Counted from the first letter of the stretch, positions 55,651 to 64,000 are shown. The stretch: DNA of 64,000 nt from Prorocentrum cordatum (GCA_963575745.1 CAUYUJ010007458.1:248001-312000); one strand, 5' to 3'. The notes: a model not told the origin generated them from the letters alone. Numbers and translations are program-made.

Positions 55651-55696
55651 CCCGGCAAAGCAACCTAACATCGATATGTAGAAGCATAGCTGGAGG
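55651..55696 (+). repeat. 46-bp direct repeat, copy 2
   Basis: Partner of 53457-53502, immediately before the 48-bp tandem repeat. Confidence 0.85.
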
Positions 55697-55699
55697 GGT

Positions 55700-56045
55700 G
55701 TATGTCCAAACGAGACACTGCTATCAACGCACGGAACTTGAATGGATGTATGTCCAAGCGAGACACTGCTATCATCGCACGGAGCTCGAATGGGTGCATG
55801 TCCAAACGAGACACTGCTATCAACGCACAAAGCTTGAATGGATGTACCTCCAAATGAAACACTGCTATCAACGCACGGAGCTCGAATGGATGCATGTCCA
55901 AACGAGACGCTGGCATCAACGCACGGATGCTTGAATGGGTGTACGTCCTCACGAGACACTGCTATCAACACACGGAACTTGAATATATGTATGGTCAAAC
56001 AAGACACTGCTATCAACGCACACACTGCTATCAACGCACAGAGCT
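55700..56045 (+). repeat. 48-bp tandem repeat (16-residue period), about 7 units
   Basis: Units of 48 bp from 55703 (GTCCAAACGAGACACTGCTA, then TCAACGCACGGA and CTTGAATGGATG). The plus frame repeats VQTRHCYQRTELEWMY and the minus frame repeats a similar-length hydrophobic unit. The multiple-of-three period keeps frames open, but no protein family is recognised and the last units break the frame. Confidence 0.8.
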
Positions 56046-56191
56046 TGACACTACACAGTTGCATCACAGACTCGCAGGACAGTAGGACTCGCAGGACTAC
56101 ATTGTGTACAAAGTATTATGTGCAGGGACTCGTAAGACCTGTGTCTCTACTGGCGTGCTGGGCGAGTCCATGCAAAAGCATGCAAAAGCAT

Positions 56192-56480
56192 GCGCTTTGG
56201 CAGACGTCTTGGAAGTCTGCAAAAGCGGCACGCTGAGCTGTGGTGGCAGGCTGCAAAAGCGGCAGCCTGCAAAAGCCTGCACTTTGGCAAACGTCTTGGA
56301 AGCCTGCAGAAGCGGCAGGCTGAGCTGTGGTTGCAGGCTGCAAAAGCGGCAGCCTGCAAAAGCATGCACTTTGGCAGACGTCTTGGAAGTCTGCAAAAGC
56401 GGCACGCTGAGCTGCGGTGGCAGGCTGCAAAAGCGGCAGCCTGCAAAAGCCTGCACTTTGGCAGACGTCTTGGAACTGAG
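56192..56480 (+). repeat. 87-bp tandem repeat, 3.3 units
   Basis: GC(A/G)CTTTGGCA(G/A)ACGTCTTGG at 56192, 56279, 56366 and 56453: period 87 exactly. Units are rich in GCAGGCTG, CAGCCTGC and AAAAGCGGCA words that resemble the dispersed 19-bp motif of the neighbouring gene. Confidence 0.9.
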
Positions 56481-56618
56481 GAGCGGCGTGCGAAGCGGAG
56501 AGCCTGCGAAACCTGGAGGCTGAAAACTCGCATGCTGAGACTCGCAGAAACCCGCAGGCTGAAAAGAGTCCTACAACTCGCAGAAAAGCACCGCAGAAAG
56601 AGTCTAGCGAAAAGCACC

Positions 56619-58853
56619 GCAGGCTGAGAAGCACCGCGGGCACGCGGGCTTGGAAACCTCACCTCTCCCGCTCGTCTTGCAGGAAGTCGCGCCAATCCGG
56701 CGGCTGCCAAGAGTCGATGATGCGCCGAGACCCACCGCCCGTGCTGCCGCCGATGTCCAGGTAATCCCCTCCCGCAGTACGGAGGCGGCCGTGTCCTAGC
56801 GCCACAATCGCCTGGTTCCGGTTGACTCGCAACTCGCCGCTGTCCCACTTCCGAAGCACGTCCAACTGCTTGCGCGTGAGAGTGGGGACCTCCTGGCCCT
56901 GGTCGGCAGGCTGAGTAGCACCGCCACGTAAGAGCTCTTGCCGATAGCGGGCGAGCCGCTCACCCTCGTTGTAGCGCGAGATCGCTTCAGCCTTGTCGTG
57001 GTGGAGGCGGCGGCGCTCTTCCTTCATGACTTCGTCGTGCGCAGGTGGCTCACTGGGTTCGGCGCGCAGGGCTTGGGTGAGCATGTCAACGTCGAAGCAG
57101 CCGGAGAAAGCCAGCACCTCCCAGATCTGTTTTGTGCCGCGCACACGTTGCAGATGCCGGCACCACCGCTTGCGCTTCTGCTCTCTGAGGAACTTAGCGA
57201 GACTCCCTTGGCCTGCCCCTTGGGGCTGGCCACCTCGCGGTGGAGTCCTGCCTTTCGCCTTCCCCTCCTCGCCTTTTCCCGCAGACTGAGAAGCTCCGCG
57301 AAAACCTTGTGGTGGAGTCTTGCCTTTCGCTTTCCCCTTTTCGCCTTTTCCCGCGGGCTGAGAAGTTCCGCTAGAACCTTGTGGTGGAGTCTCGCCTTTC
57401 GCTTTCCCCTTCTCGCCATCTCGTTCCTGTAGCGCCAGCTGGTGTTCGGACTGCTCGTACTCTGTGCGAACACGTCTTACGAGTTCCCCGCGCTCAGCGC
57501 CGGTGAGGACGCGCCGCAAGTCGGCGATGTTTTTGCTCCGCAGAAACTCATGGCGAACCTTAAGGACAGACACAATGGCTCGGACAGTCTCCGCCTGTGA
57601 CGCGAAGGCGGTGTCACAGTCCGAGCCAGGCTGAGAAGCACCAGCTGGATCTTTGTCCGCAGGCTGCGTGGACGTCCTCTTCTTGAACAGCAAGAGGCTG
57701 AGGTGGTGGAGGAGTTTCGGGTCGTAGGCCGCGTCATACCTCTGGTCCCAATACTCCCTCAACTCCTTGTGCAGCTCGTGCGCGCGCCGACTAACTTCAT
57801 CCTCGGGCTCGTCGCAGGCTGCGGCGTCGGCCGGTGACGTCGGTGAAAGCGGTGCATGCACAGGAGCGGGGCTCGGGGACCGGGACCGGTGCACCGAGGA
57901 GCCCTCCACCTCGGTCTCTGAGCCGGCGTCGGCGTCAGGCAATCCTCCGAATGCAATCTTCCGCCTCTTTGTCTCCCCAGGCTGAGAAGCACCGGGGGCG
58001 GTGAGCACGACCGCAACAGCATCGTGTGCGTCGTTTCGCATGCCACGGTCCATATAGGAGGCGCCAACAGCGACGGGCTGGAAACGCGCGACTGCTCCGC
58101 AGACTGCCACGTTGTCGCCTTTGCGGTCCGCCCGGGGGGCGAAGACTTCCCATGACGCCTCGTCGTCAGTGTGGCGTTGGAAGGCTTCACGCGCCTCCTG
58201 CGCGGTCAAGTTGTTGTCGCCGACTACGAGGCGCACGACCGGCGTGCCCGGCTCCCCAGTATTGAAAAGCACGGCGATCCCGTCCAAAAGGAGTCGGAGA
58301 AACCGAACTGCTTTCTGTCGCGTGTGAATGCTGGGAGGGTTGCTTCCGCAAACGATGTGCATGTTTCCGACGACCACGTGAACTTTGTCATGGCCTCCTG
58401 TCTGCGCGTTGAACCGTGAGATCACTGCGTCCACTTGTCGCGCGATGGGGACGTGGTGGATGCATGTGTCTTCGCGCAGGGGCACGTCAGCAGGCTGAGA
58501 AGCACCGCCGAAGCCCCATAGGCTCAAGTAGTTGGCGACCTCGCAGAAGCCGATGCTGTCGCCGAACGGCTTGGTCAGGATGTCTTTCACGTTGATGGAT
58601 GCTCGACTCAGGCCTTGACGAAACGCACCGACCTCGCACCCAAAGAAAAGGTCAGCATCGATTTCCTCGACTATCTTGGCGCAAATCCGCCCGAAGTTGG
58701 AGCAATGAGTCTTGGAGTTCTTCCCCATCATCATGCTCTGCTCGAGCCCGAAATTAAAAGAGGCGACCGTAAAAGACGCAGGTTGAGGATCACAGCGAGC
58801 AGGCGCGGCCGCAGGCGTGTGTCGGTCTTCTTCCGCAGGCTGAGAAGCACCGC
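56619..58853 (-). repeat. Dispersed 19-bp motif GCAGGCTGAGAAGCACCGC
   Basis: On the plus strand the motif or a close variant is at 56619 (outside the ORF), 56906, 57281, 57353, 57626, 57977, 58490 and 58835, with a partial copy at 57659. On the coding strand every internal copy is read in the same phase, as GASQPA or GTSQPA, GASQSA, GATQPA, GASQPG. Confidence 0.85.
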
Positions 58854-59247
58854 GAGAAGCCGAGGCTGCAGGCCGGTAAGGATAGGGCCAAGGGAGGGCC
58901 ATCCTGGAAGGGCACGTCCTGAACCAAAGACGGCTGTCAAGACAATGGCGATGACGATGACGATGCTGATGCTGATGCTGATGATGATGATGGCGATGAT
59001 GATGATTTTGATGATGATGATGGAGCTCGCAGCCAGAGCCGCCGTCCGGCATCGTGGAGTCGGTGCGGCGGCCAGCGACGCGCCCATGCAAGACCTTCAC
59101 GAGAATCCGGCGCGCGCTCTCGCAGAGCCCGGACAAACTCACTCGGGGGCTCTCTAGACCCCGACGCATCTGCGCACCTACAACAAGCGCTCTTCGTATG
59201 CGAGCCAGCTTATGGGAAATACCAGTGGCTCCGCCTCCCCCCACCAT
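56659..59247 (-). CDS. EEP-like nuclease/phosphatase family protein (862 codons)
   Basis: The only long unbroken cellular-looking ORF here. The first ATG is at 59247, but a CATCAT microsatellite (His/Gln/Arg tract, residues 76-102) lies in that stretch; ATGs at 59052 or 58902 (MALPWPYPYR) are plausible starts. Residues 158-416 read as an endonuclease/exonuclease/phosphatase fold: SFNFG (163-167), CEVG (204-207), VVGNMHI (292-298), VVGDNN (341-346) and an AHDAV end (407-411) where the catalytic His sits. Similar EEP proteins are, as I recall, abundant in dinoflagellates; the substrate is unknown. Residues 440-862 are charged and helical, with three 24-residue repeats (KGKAKG..TPPQG). The peptide GASQPA or a close variant occurs eight times. 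No introns are visible, so it may be a retrogene. It lies between direct repeats R. Confidence 0.7.
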   Translation of the reverse strand: MVGGGGATGISHKLARIRRALVVGAQMRRGLESPRVSLSGLCESARRILVKVLHGRVAGRRTDSTMPDGGSGCELHHHHQNHHHRHHHHQHQHQHRHRHRHCLDSRLWFRTCPSRMALPWPYPYRPAASASRGASQPAEEDRHTPAAAPARCDPQPASFTVASFNFGLEQSMMMGKNSKTHCSNFGRICAKIVEEIDADLFFGCEVGAFRQGLSRASINVKDILTKPFGDSIGFCEVANYLSLWGFGGASQPADVPLREDTCIHHVPIARQVDAVISRFNAQTGGHDKVHVVVGNMHIVCGSNPPSIHTRQKAVRFLRLLLDGIAVLFNTGEPGTPVVRLVVGDNNLTAQEAREAFQRHTDDEASWEVFAPRADRKGDNVAVCGAVARFQPVAVGASYMDRGMRNDAHDAVAVVLTAPGASQPGETKRRKIAFGGLPDADAGSETEVEGSSVHRSRSPSPAPVHAPLSPTSPADAAACDEPEDEVSRRAHELHKELREYWDQRYDAAYDPKLLHHLSLLLFKKRTSTQPADKDPAGASQPGSDCDTAFASQAETVRAIVSVLKVRHEFLRSKNIADLRRVLTGAERGELVRRVRTEYEQSEHQLALQERDGEKGKAKGETPPQGSSGTSQPAGKGEKGKAKGKTPPQGFRGASQSAGKGEEGKAKGRTPPRGGQPQGAGQGSLAKFLREQKRKRWCRHLQRVRGTKQIWEVLAFSGCFDVDMLTQALRAEPSEPPAHDEVMKEERRRLHHDKAEAISRYNEGERLARYRQELLRGGATQPADQGQEVPTLTRKQLDVLRKWDSGELRVNRNQAIVALGHGRLRTAGGDYLDIGGSTGGGSRRIIDSWQPPDWRDFLQDERER
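57239..57420 (-). repeat. 72-bp in-frame tandem repeat inside the EEP-like gene
   Basis: GGTGGAGTC occurs at 57239, 57311 and 57383: period 72 (24 codons). Two of the units carry a variant of the 19-bp motif (57281-57299 and 57353-57371). Confidence 0.85.
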
Positions 59248-59606
59248 GATTTTGATGATGATGATGATTATGATGATGCTGTTGCTGCTGGTGATGATGG
59301 TGGTGGTGGTGATGGTGGTTGAGGTGATGGTGGTGGTTGTGATGATGATGATGATGAATGATACTGATGATGATGATGACGATGATGATGATGATGCTGA
59401 TGACGGTGATGATGGTGGTGGTGGTGATGATGATAATGATGATGATGATGATGATGATGATAATGATGATGATGATGATGAGGAGGAGGAGGAGGAGCAG
59501 GATGAGGAGTAGGAGGATGATGATGATGATTATGATGATGCTGTTGCTGCTGGTGATGATGGTGGTGGTGGTGGTGGTTGGGGTGATGGTGGTGGTTGTG
59601 ATGATG
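59242..59606 (+). repeat. GAT/GGT trinucleotide array
   Basis: Two long (GATGAT)n / (GGTGGT)n blocks, with a near-exact internal duplication around ATTATGATGATGCTGTTGCT at 59268 and 59529. A smaller GAT block at 58945-59030 lies inside the 5' part of the EEP-like ORF. Confidence 0.95.
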
Positions 59607-59607
59607 A

Positions 59608-60086
59608 TCAGTTGGCTCCGGGCATCCAAAATGTGGCCCGGGAATGGAGTTCTGGGAAATAGAAGAGCACGAAGTGGCCTACAGTTGGCTCCGGGCATCC
59701 AAAATGTGGCCCGGGAATGGAGTTCTGGGAAATAGAAGAGCACGAAGTGGCCTACAGTTGGCTCCGGGCATCCAAAATGTGGCCCGGGAATGGAGTTCTG
59801 GGAAATCGAAGAGCACGAAGTGGCCTACAGTTGGCTCCGGGCTTCCAAAATGTGGCCCGGGAATGGAGTTCTGGGAAATCGAAGAGCACGAAGTGGGCAC
59901 GAAGTGTGTGACTGTATGCGAAAAACGATCCCCGCCGGCAAACCCCAACAGCCCCCCAACTGCCCCCCAACTGCCCCCAACGGCTGCCCAGACCCCCCTG
60001 TGGAGTAATGTTGAAGTAATGTTGAAGTAATGTGCTGCTCTCTTTTGACACCACTAGAAACCTACCAGTCTTCGATGTTAGGTAAA
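59608..60086 (+). repeat. Long direct repeat R, copy 2
   Basis: Four 73-bp units (starts near 59608, 59681, 59754 and 59827) and the same tail as copy 1, with only scattered differences (for example CAGTCTTCGATGTTAGGTA at the end). About 97 percent identical in the tail by eye. Confidence 0.9.
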
Positions 60087-60224
60087 AAAGCAGACGCGCT
60101 TTGTGGACCAATTGGACGAAACCCGTTGACACGTCGGAAATACCCCCTGCCCCCCCCCCTCCGCCAAACAACTCGCGTTCCTGAAAAAGGCCTTACATCC
60201 CACTCCGCGGACACCGGCCTCTCC

Positions 60225-60370
60225 AAGCGGAGGGGGGTCCCAAGGGGGGGGGTTCGAACCGCCCTCCCCCTCACGTCCCCCCCCTGAGTTGCAGGGGGGG
60301 GGCTCGAACAGCACCCCCCCTCCTGTGCACGCGGGGGGGCGTTCGAACCGCCCCCCCCCCCTGTAAGGTT
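60225..60370. repeat. Cluster of G-run/TTCGAAC/C-run palindromes
   Basis: Units such as GGGGGGGGTTCGAACCGCCC, GGGGGCTCGAACAGCACCCC and GGGGGCGTTCGAACCGCCCC. Each can form a hairpin with TTCGAA at its tip. A related cluster is at 61318-61550. Confidence 0.75.
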
Positions 60371-60985
60371 CGCTCCAGCTGCACTAGAATCGTATCAAGG
60401 ATATGACCAGCTCGAACACAAGCCATTCATCATTATTCAACTGCGATCGCATCCTAGACGAACTCTGTCCCAGGCTCGGTCCTATTCTATCGGAATCCTA
60501 CGATGGTTGGAGCCAGCTCTAATCGAATCCTACTAAATCTCGAAACACCTCTACTATAATCCTGGTCGGGTTCGGTCCAACTATGATAGACTCCAACGGC
60601 CGTTGGATCCAACTCTACCTTAATACTACTCAGGCTCATCCCAGCTGGATCCAACCTTCTAGCACCCTAGTCGAACTCGATCATACTGCGATATCACCCC
60701 ACTCTAGCTGGATCCGGCCCTGACTGAATTATAGTAAAGCTTGATCCAGGAGTAATCGGCTCCTGCTATAGCTGGTCTCTTTTGTGCTAGCATCCGGTCA
60801 GACTCGGTCCACCTGGGATCCGATGTTATGAATGGGTCGAACTTACATAGCAGCATGGTTGGGCTGCTTCCAATAATAACAAGCCCACTTCGACTTGGAT
60901 TCAAAACGAATTGCATCCAACGAAGGCTCGATTATACTTTAATGAGGTTCTGCGACAGTAGGATCAACCCTTAATTGCATACTCA
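60371..60985 (+). repeat. Degenerate ATCCTA/CTCGGTCC repeat region
   Basis: About 600 bp with lower GC than its flanks and recurring words (GAATCCTAC, CTCGGTCC, TTGGATCCAACTC, AGCTGGATCC) at irregular 20-30-base spacing. An old, decayed minisatellite is likely; no gene. Confidence 0.5.
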
Positions 60986-60989
60986 TAAG

Positions 60990-61300
60990 GATCGACCATC
61001 GTCGTCGGCGTCGTCGTCGTCGGCGTCGTCGTTGTCGCCGCCGCCGCCGTCGCCATCGTCATGGTTGTCAACGTCGTCGTCCTCGTTGTCGTTTTCCTCG
61101 TCGTCGTCCTCGTCGTCGTCATCGTCGTCGTCGTCGTCACCGTCACCGTCGTCGCCGTCACCGTCGTCGTCATCGGCGTCGTCAGCGTCGTCGGCGTCGA
61201 CGTCATGATCGTCGTCGTTGTCATCGGCGCCGTCACCGTCGTCGTCGACGTCGTCGTCTGCGTCGTCGTCGTCGTCGTCGTTACATTCGTCGTCGATGTT
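60990..61300 (+). repeat. GTC trinucleotide array
   Basis: (CGT)n-type array of about 310 bp, the opposite strand of the 45-kb GAC array. Confidence 0.95.
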
Positions 61301-61317
61301 TGCCATTGGCGAAAGGT

Positions 61318-61550
61318 ACGAAGAGCCGGTTGGACCACCCCCCCGTGCAATTCTCAAGGGGAGAGAGGGGGTGCTCGTTCGACCACCCCCCTCTCCCCTT
61401 GAGAGAAAGGGGGGGGCCTGGTTCGACCCCACCCCCTGCATCCCGGTTCGGACCACCCCCCCCGAAGTGGAAGGGAACCCCTCCCAGTTCGAACCACCCC
61501 ACCTTGCATCTCAGGGGGGGGGGGGGCGGTTTGAACGCCCCCCCTTCCCA
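61318..61550. repeat. Second G-run/TTCGAAC-like/C-run cluster
   Basis: Includes GGTTCGGACCACCCCCCC, GTTCGAACCACCCC, GCGGTTTGAACGCCCCCC and a paired CTCAAGGGGAGAGAGGGGG / CCCCCTCTCCCCTTGAG hairpin (61352-61370 and 61387-61403). Confidence 0.7.
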
Positions 61551-61624
61551 ACATCCACCGAACGTGCACTTTCATATAAAGGAAACGCAAGAAGGGGGGG
61601 GAAACTTGGAATGGAGAAGGGCAT

Positions 61625-61905
61625 GCGGGGGAGAGAAAGAGAGAGAGAGAGAGAGCGAGAGGTAGAAACAGAGAGCGGGACACAAAGAGAAGGAAAGAGA
61701 GAGGCACACGAGGGAGAACGAGAGAGAGAGGGGGAGAGGCAGCGGGAGAGAGGGAGGGACAAAAACAAATAATGGGAGAGAGAGAGAGAGAGACCAGAAA
61801 AAAAACGACAACAAAAAACGAGAATGAGAGAGAGACAGAGAACGACACAAACAAATAGGAACAACACGCGGACACACACACACACACACACACACACGCA
61901 CGATT
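61625..61905 (+). repeat. GA and CA microsatellites
   Basis: Several (GA)n runs at 61628-61795 and (CA)n at 61874-61898. Confidence 0.9.
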
Positions 61906-62872
61906 CCCCCTACGCGGCGATGCAGCGTTGACCTGTCAACAAGCAACGGGCGCGCAAGCTTGAGTTGAAATCATCGCACGTGCGTCGATCGCGCTCAAAC
62001 CGAAACTACATTGCCTCCAGTGGGGGAAGGCGAGACCAATCAATGACGAGCGAGTGCGTCTCATGTCTCATCGCCACTCCTTCACTCTGTCATAATTGTC
62101 CTCCCTCCTGGCCTCGCCAGCGTTGTATCATGTATTAGCCTCTCTCGCCCTCCCGTCTACTCCCCCCCAAACCCACCTCCTCTTGAAGCGCCGTCAGCTC
62201 TTGTCTCCTCGCCCTTCACCAGGCCTCAATCGTACCTATCCTCTTCAGAAGTGGGCCCGGCTGAAAGTATTGTTCAAACAGCGCGATCTTGGAGGAAGCA
62301 GAAGCGGGATGGGATACTAAAATACGACCCTACTGGGTGAACCTGGCGTAAAGCTTCACCGCTCATGCCAAAGTCCGTGCGATCGAAAAAAAGTTAAGGC
62401 AGGGAGGGACAGGAGCGGCCAGAGAGGAAAATGATCCTGAGGGCTTTGGGTCCTGGGGCCTTCCCCGGGACATGTCTTGCATCATGTGTTGTGTTCTGAC
62501 GGTCCCAGGACCTCAGGAACGCCCCTGAAGACAGGAAGCGCTGAAGAACCTCAAGATCCTTTCCCTTGAGGCGTCAGGTCTGCAATGTGTCGGCGTGTCA
62601 GCGCGCCCCACGCGGCCGACAAAGAAAACTCTTACTCTGCCACAGCCTGGGGCCTGGGAGTACCAGAACGATGGGCCAGCCTGCTCCGTCGGTCAGCCTA
62701 CTGTGGCGTCGCGCGTTGCATGAGCGAAGCCTCTCAGATTTCTGGGGAGCTCTGGACTTCGAAATGGCAAAGGCGCTTCGCAAGTGGTCCCAGACGGGGA
62801 CCCCCAAAGACACAACTCGGAGAGCCCCCCACACCAAGCAAATAGCAGCCAGAATCCTCGGAGCATCTCTAC
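61906..62872. other. No gene recognised
   Basis: Mixed sequence; nothing supported. Confidence 0.3.
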
Positions 62873-63060
62873 GTCCTCCTCCGCCTCCTCCTCCTCCTCC
62901 TCCTCCTCCTCCTCCTGCTCCTCCTCCCTGCTCCCTGCTCCCTGCATCCTGCGCCCTCTCCCTCTAGGAGGGCTGCCAGCCCTGGTGAAGGGCTGCCAGG
63001 CCCTGGTAGAGGGCTAGGGGGATAGCAGCCCTCTGCCAGGGTTGCCAGCCCCGGCAGAGG
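62873..63060 (+). repeat. CCT array and GGGCTGCCAGCCCTGG repeats
   Basis: (CCT)n at 62873-62930, then imperfect units GGGCTGCCAGCCCTGGTGAA, GGGCTGCCAGGCCCTGGTAG and GGTTGCCAGCCCCGGCAGAG to 63060. The GGCTGCCAGCC core is nearly self-complementary. Confidence 0.75.
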
Positions 63061-63102
63061 GCTGCTATCCCTGCCCAGAGGCCCCCAGGTCCTAGTTGTC
63101 GG

Positions 63103-63261
63103 TCGGGCATGTCCTCCTACAGGAGGGAATCTCGAGGACAAATAAAACGTAGCCAAACAGATGCTCAAACACAGTGCAAGCAAACAAACATAGAAACATC
63201 GTCCCCAGACTAGGTTCGGACTATTTTTGAATACTCCTTCTGTACAGGCACGTGCCCGACC
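63103..63261 (+). mobile_element. MITE-like element, family B, copy 2
   Basis: About 159 bp. TIRs GGTCGGGCATGTCCTCCTAC and GTACAGGCACGTGCCCGACC (inverted). The right end matches 33332-33459 (ACTATTTTTGAATACTCCTT). No ORF. Confidence 0.75.
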
Positions 63262-63471
63262 TAACCCTGGTTGCGCCCAATGAGCCGTTCCATGGCCGCT
63301 TGCGGAGGCGGCCGCCGCTCCCGCCGCCCCACCCCTGGCACTCCTTCCCTTTGTCGCGACTGGCGACGCGCAGTCGCGCGCGGGCGTGCCATGCGCCCTG
63401 CGTTTCCCGCCCCCTCCCCTTCCATCCCCCATCCCTCCCCTTTCCCCTCCCTCTTGATGGGCGTGTTTTCC

Positions 63472-63582
63472 ACCACCACCGCCATAAGTTGGAGGGGGTG
63501 GAGGAGGAGGAGGACGAGGAAGAGAAGGACGAGGAGGAGGAGGAGGAGGACCCCCTCCCCCTCCAACTTATGGTGGTTGTGG
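63472..63582. repeat. Hairpin with a GGA array in its loop
   Basis: CCATAAGTTGGAGGGGG at the left (63482-63498) pairs with CCCCCTCCAACTTATGG at the right; the arms extend into CCACCACC and GGTGGTTGTGG. The loop is (GGA)n with GAC and AAG interruptions. Confidence 0.8.
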
Positions 63583-64000
63583 AAATCAAGCACCTCAACT
63601 CTCCCTCTCCTCCCCGATGATTGATCCCCCTTCCCCCCCTCCCTCTCACACCCCCCGAGCCCGGGCCGAGCCGAGGCCCAGCCGCCCTGGCACTCCCTGG
63701 AACGAGCGAGGCGCGGCCGCGCGAGGCCCCGGGGTCAATCACGGATCGGCGGCGCGTTCGGCGGGGAGGACCCCGTCGGCCCCGAAGATTGTCGCTAAGG
63801 ACGCGGACTGTGACCGATCGCAGCCTGGGAAGGCAGCAAACCACCGAGGCAGCAACTTCGGGAGGTCCGCGCAGGCCGTCTTGGGTCGGCTCTGGGGCCC
63901 CCGTCCCTGGCGCGCCGGAGGTTTCGCCAGGGGCGGCGCCGGAGGCGCCAGCAAGGCGGAAAGGTCCCACTGCCGACCCAAGAAGTTCCCCGCAAGTTTC
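63583..64000. other. No gene recognised (right edge)
   Basis: GC-rich sequence without a supported frame. Confidence 0.3.

Noticed and set aside
54960-60086. Repeat R copies as LTRs of one retrotransposon
   Set aside because: No TG...CA ends, no primer-binding site or polypurine tract seen, copies contain 73-bp tandem units, and the internal gene is EEP-like without RT.
60240-60365. tRNA genes, from GGTTCGAACC cores
   Set aside because: No acceptor, D-arm or anticodon arm pairing around the cores; only G/C-run hairpins.
1-64000. Dinoflagellate spliced-leader relics
   Set aside because: I looked for the conserved CCGTAGCCATTTTGGCTCAA sequence on both strands by eye and found no convincing match. 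A computed search would be decisive.

Overview
The window looks like nuclear DNA from a dinoflagellate, most plausibly a Prorocentrum-like species. This is inferred from several things: GC-rich sequence, very dense micro- and minisatellites, several diverged retroelement families of kinds known from dinoflagellates, and almost no intact single-copy coding sequence. I saw no rRNA, tRNA, CRISPR array, bacterial operon signal or dinoflagellate spliced-leader sequence. GC content and identities were judged by eye, not computed.

Layout. 0-6.2 kb: a decayed Ty1/copia-like gag-protease remnant and its zinc-finger/coiled-coil linker on the minus strand, then a minisatellite, a 29-nt G run and the C-terminal part of a non-LTR reverse transcriptase (minus). 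6.2-15.9 kb: degenerate minisatellites, microsatellites and a roughly 2-kb imperfect palindrome centred near 13,083. 15.9-24.4 kb: a second non-LTR fragment (minus), then the best-preserved retroelement, on the plus strand. It has an endonuclease (EEP) plus reverse-transcriptase ORF broken at an A8 run, a C-terminal zinc-finger part in the next frame, and an overlapping 271-codon ORF in the third frame. 24.4-41.9 kb: mostly non-coding, with short inverted-repeat elements (MITE-like) from several families, some present in two or three copies. 41.9-45.6 kb: a 101-bp satellite and long CATA and GAC arrays. 45.6-51.6 kb: a CGCG-rich block holding six diverged copies of one repeat unit. 51.6-60.1 kb: degenerate arrays, a 1.3-kb CAGCCT array, and the only long intact cellular-looking ORF (862 codons, EEP-like, minus strand). 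That ORF lies between two direct copies of a repeat of over 400 bp. 60.1-64 kb: G/C hairpin clusters, a GTC array and one more MITE copy.

The genes do not form a pathway. The window is mainly transposable elements, their remnants and repeat arrays. The most unusual signals are: a 19-bp motif placed repeatedly and in one frame inside the EEP-like gene (peptide GASQPA); the large palindrome whose arms each carry a copy of one short coding-like segment; the six-copy CGCG-rich higher-order repeat; the direct-repeat-flanked EEP locus; and the collection of short TIR elements, including two near-identical TA-flanked copies in inverted orientation 200 bp apart.
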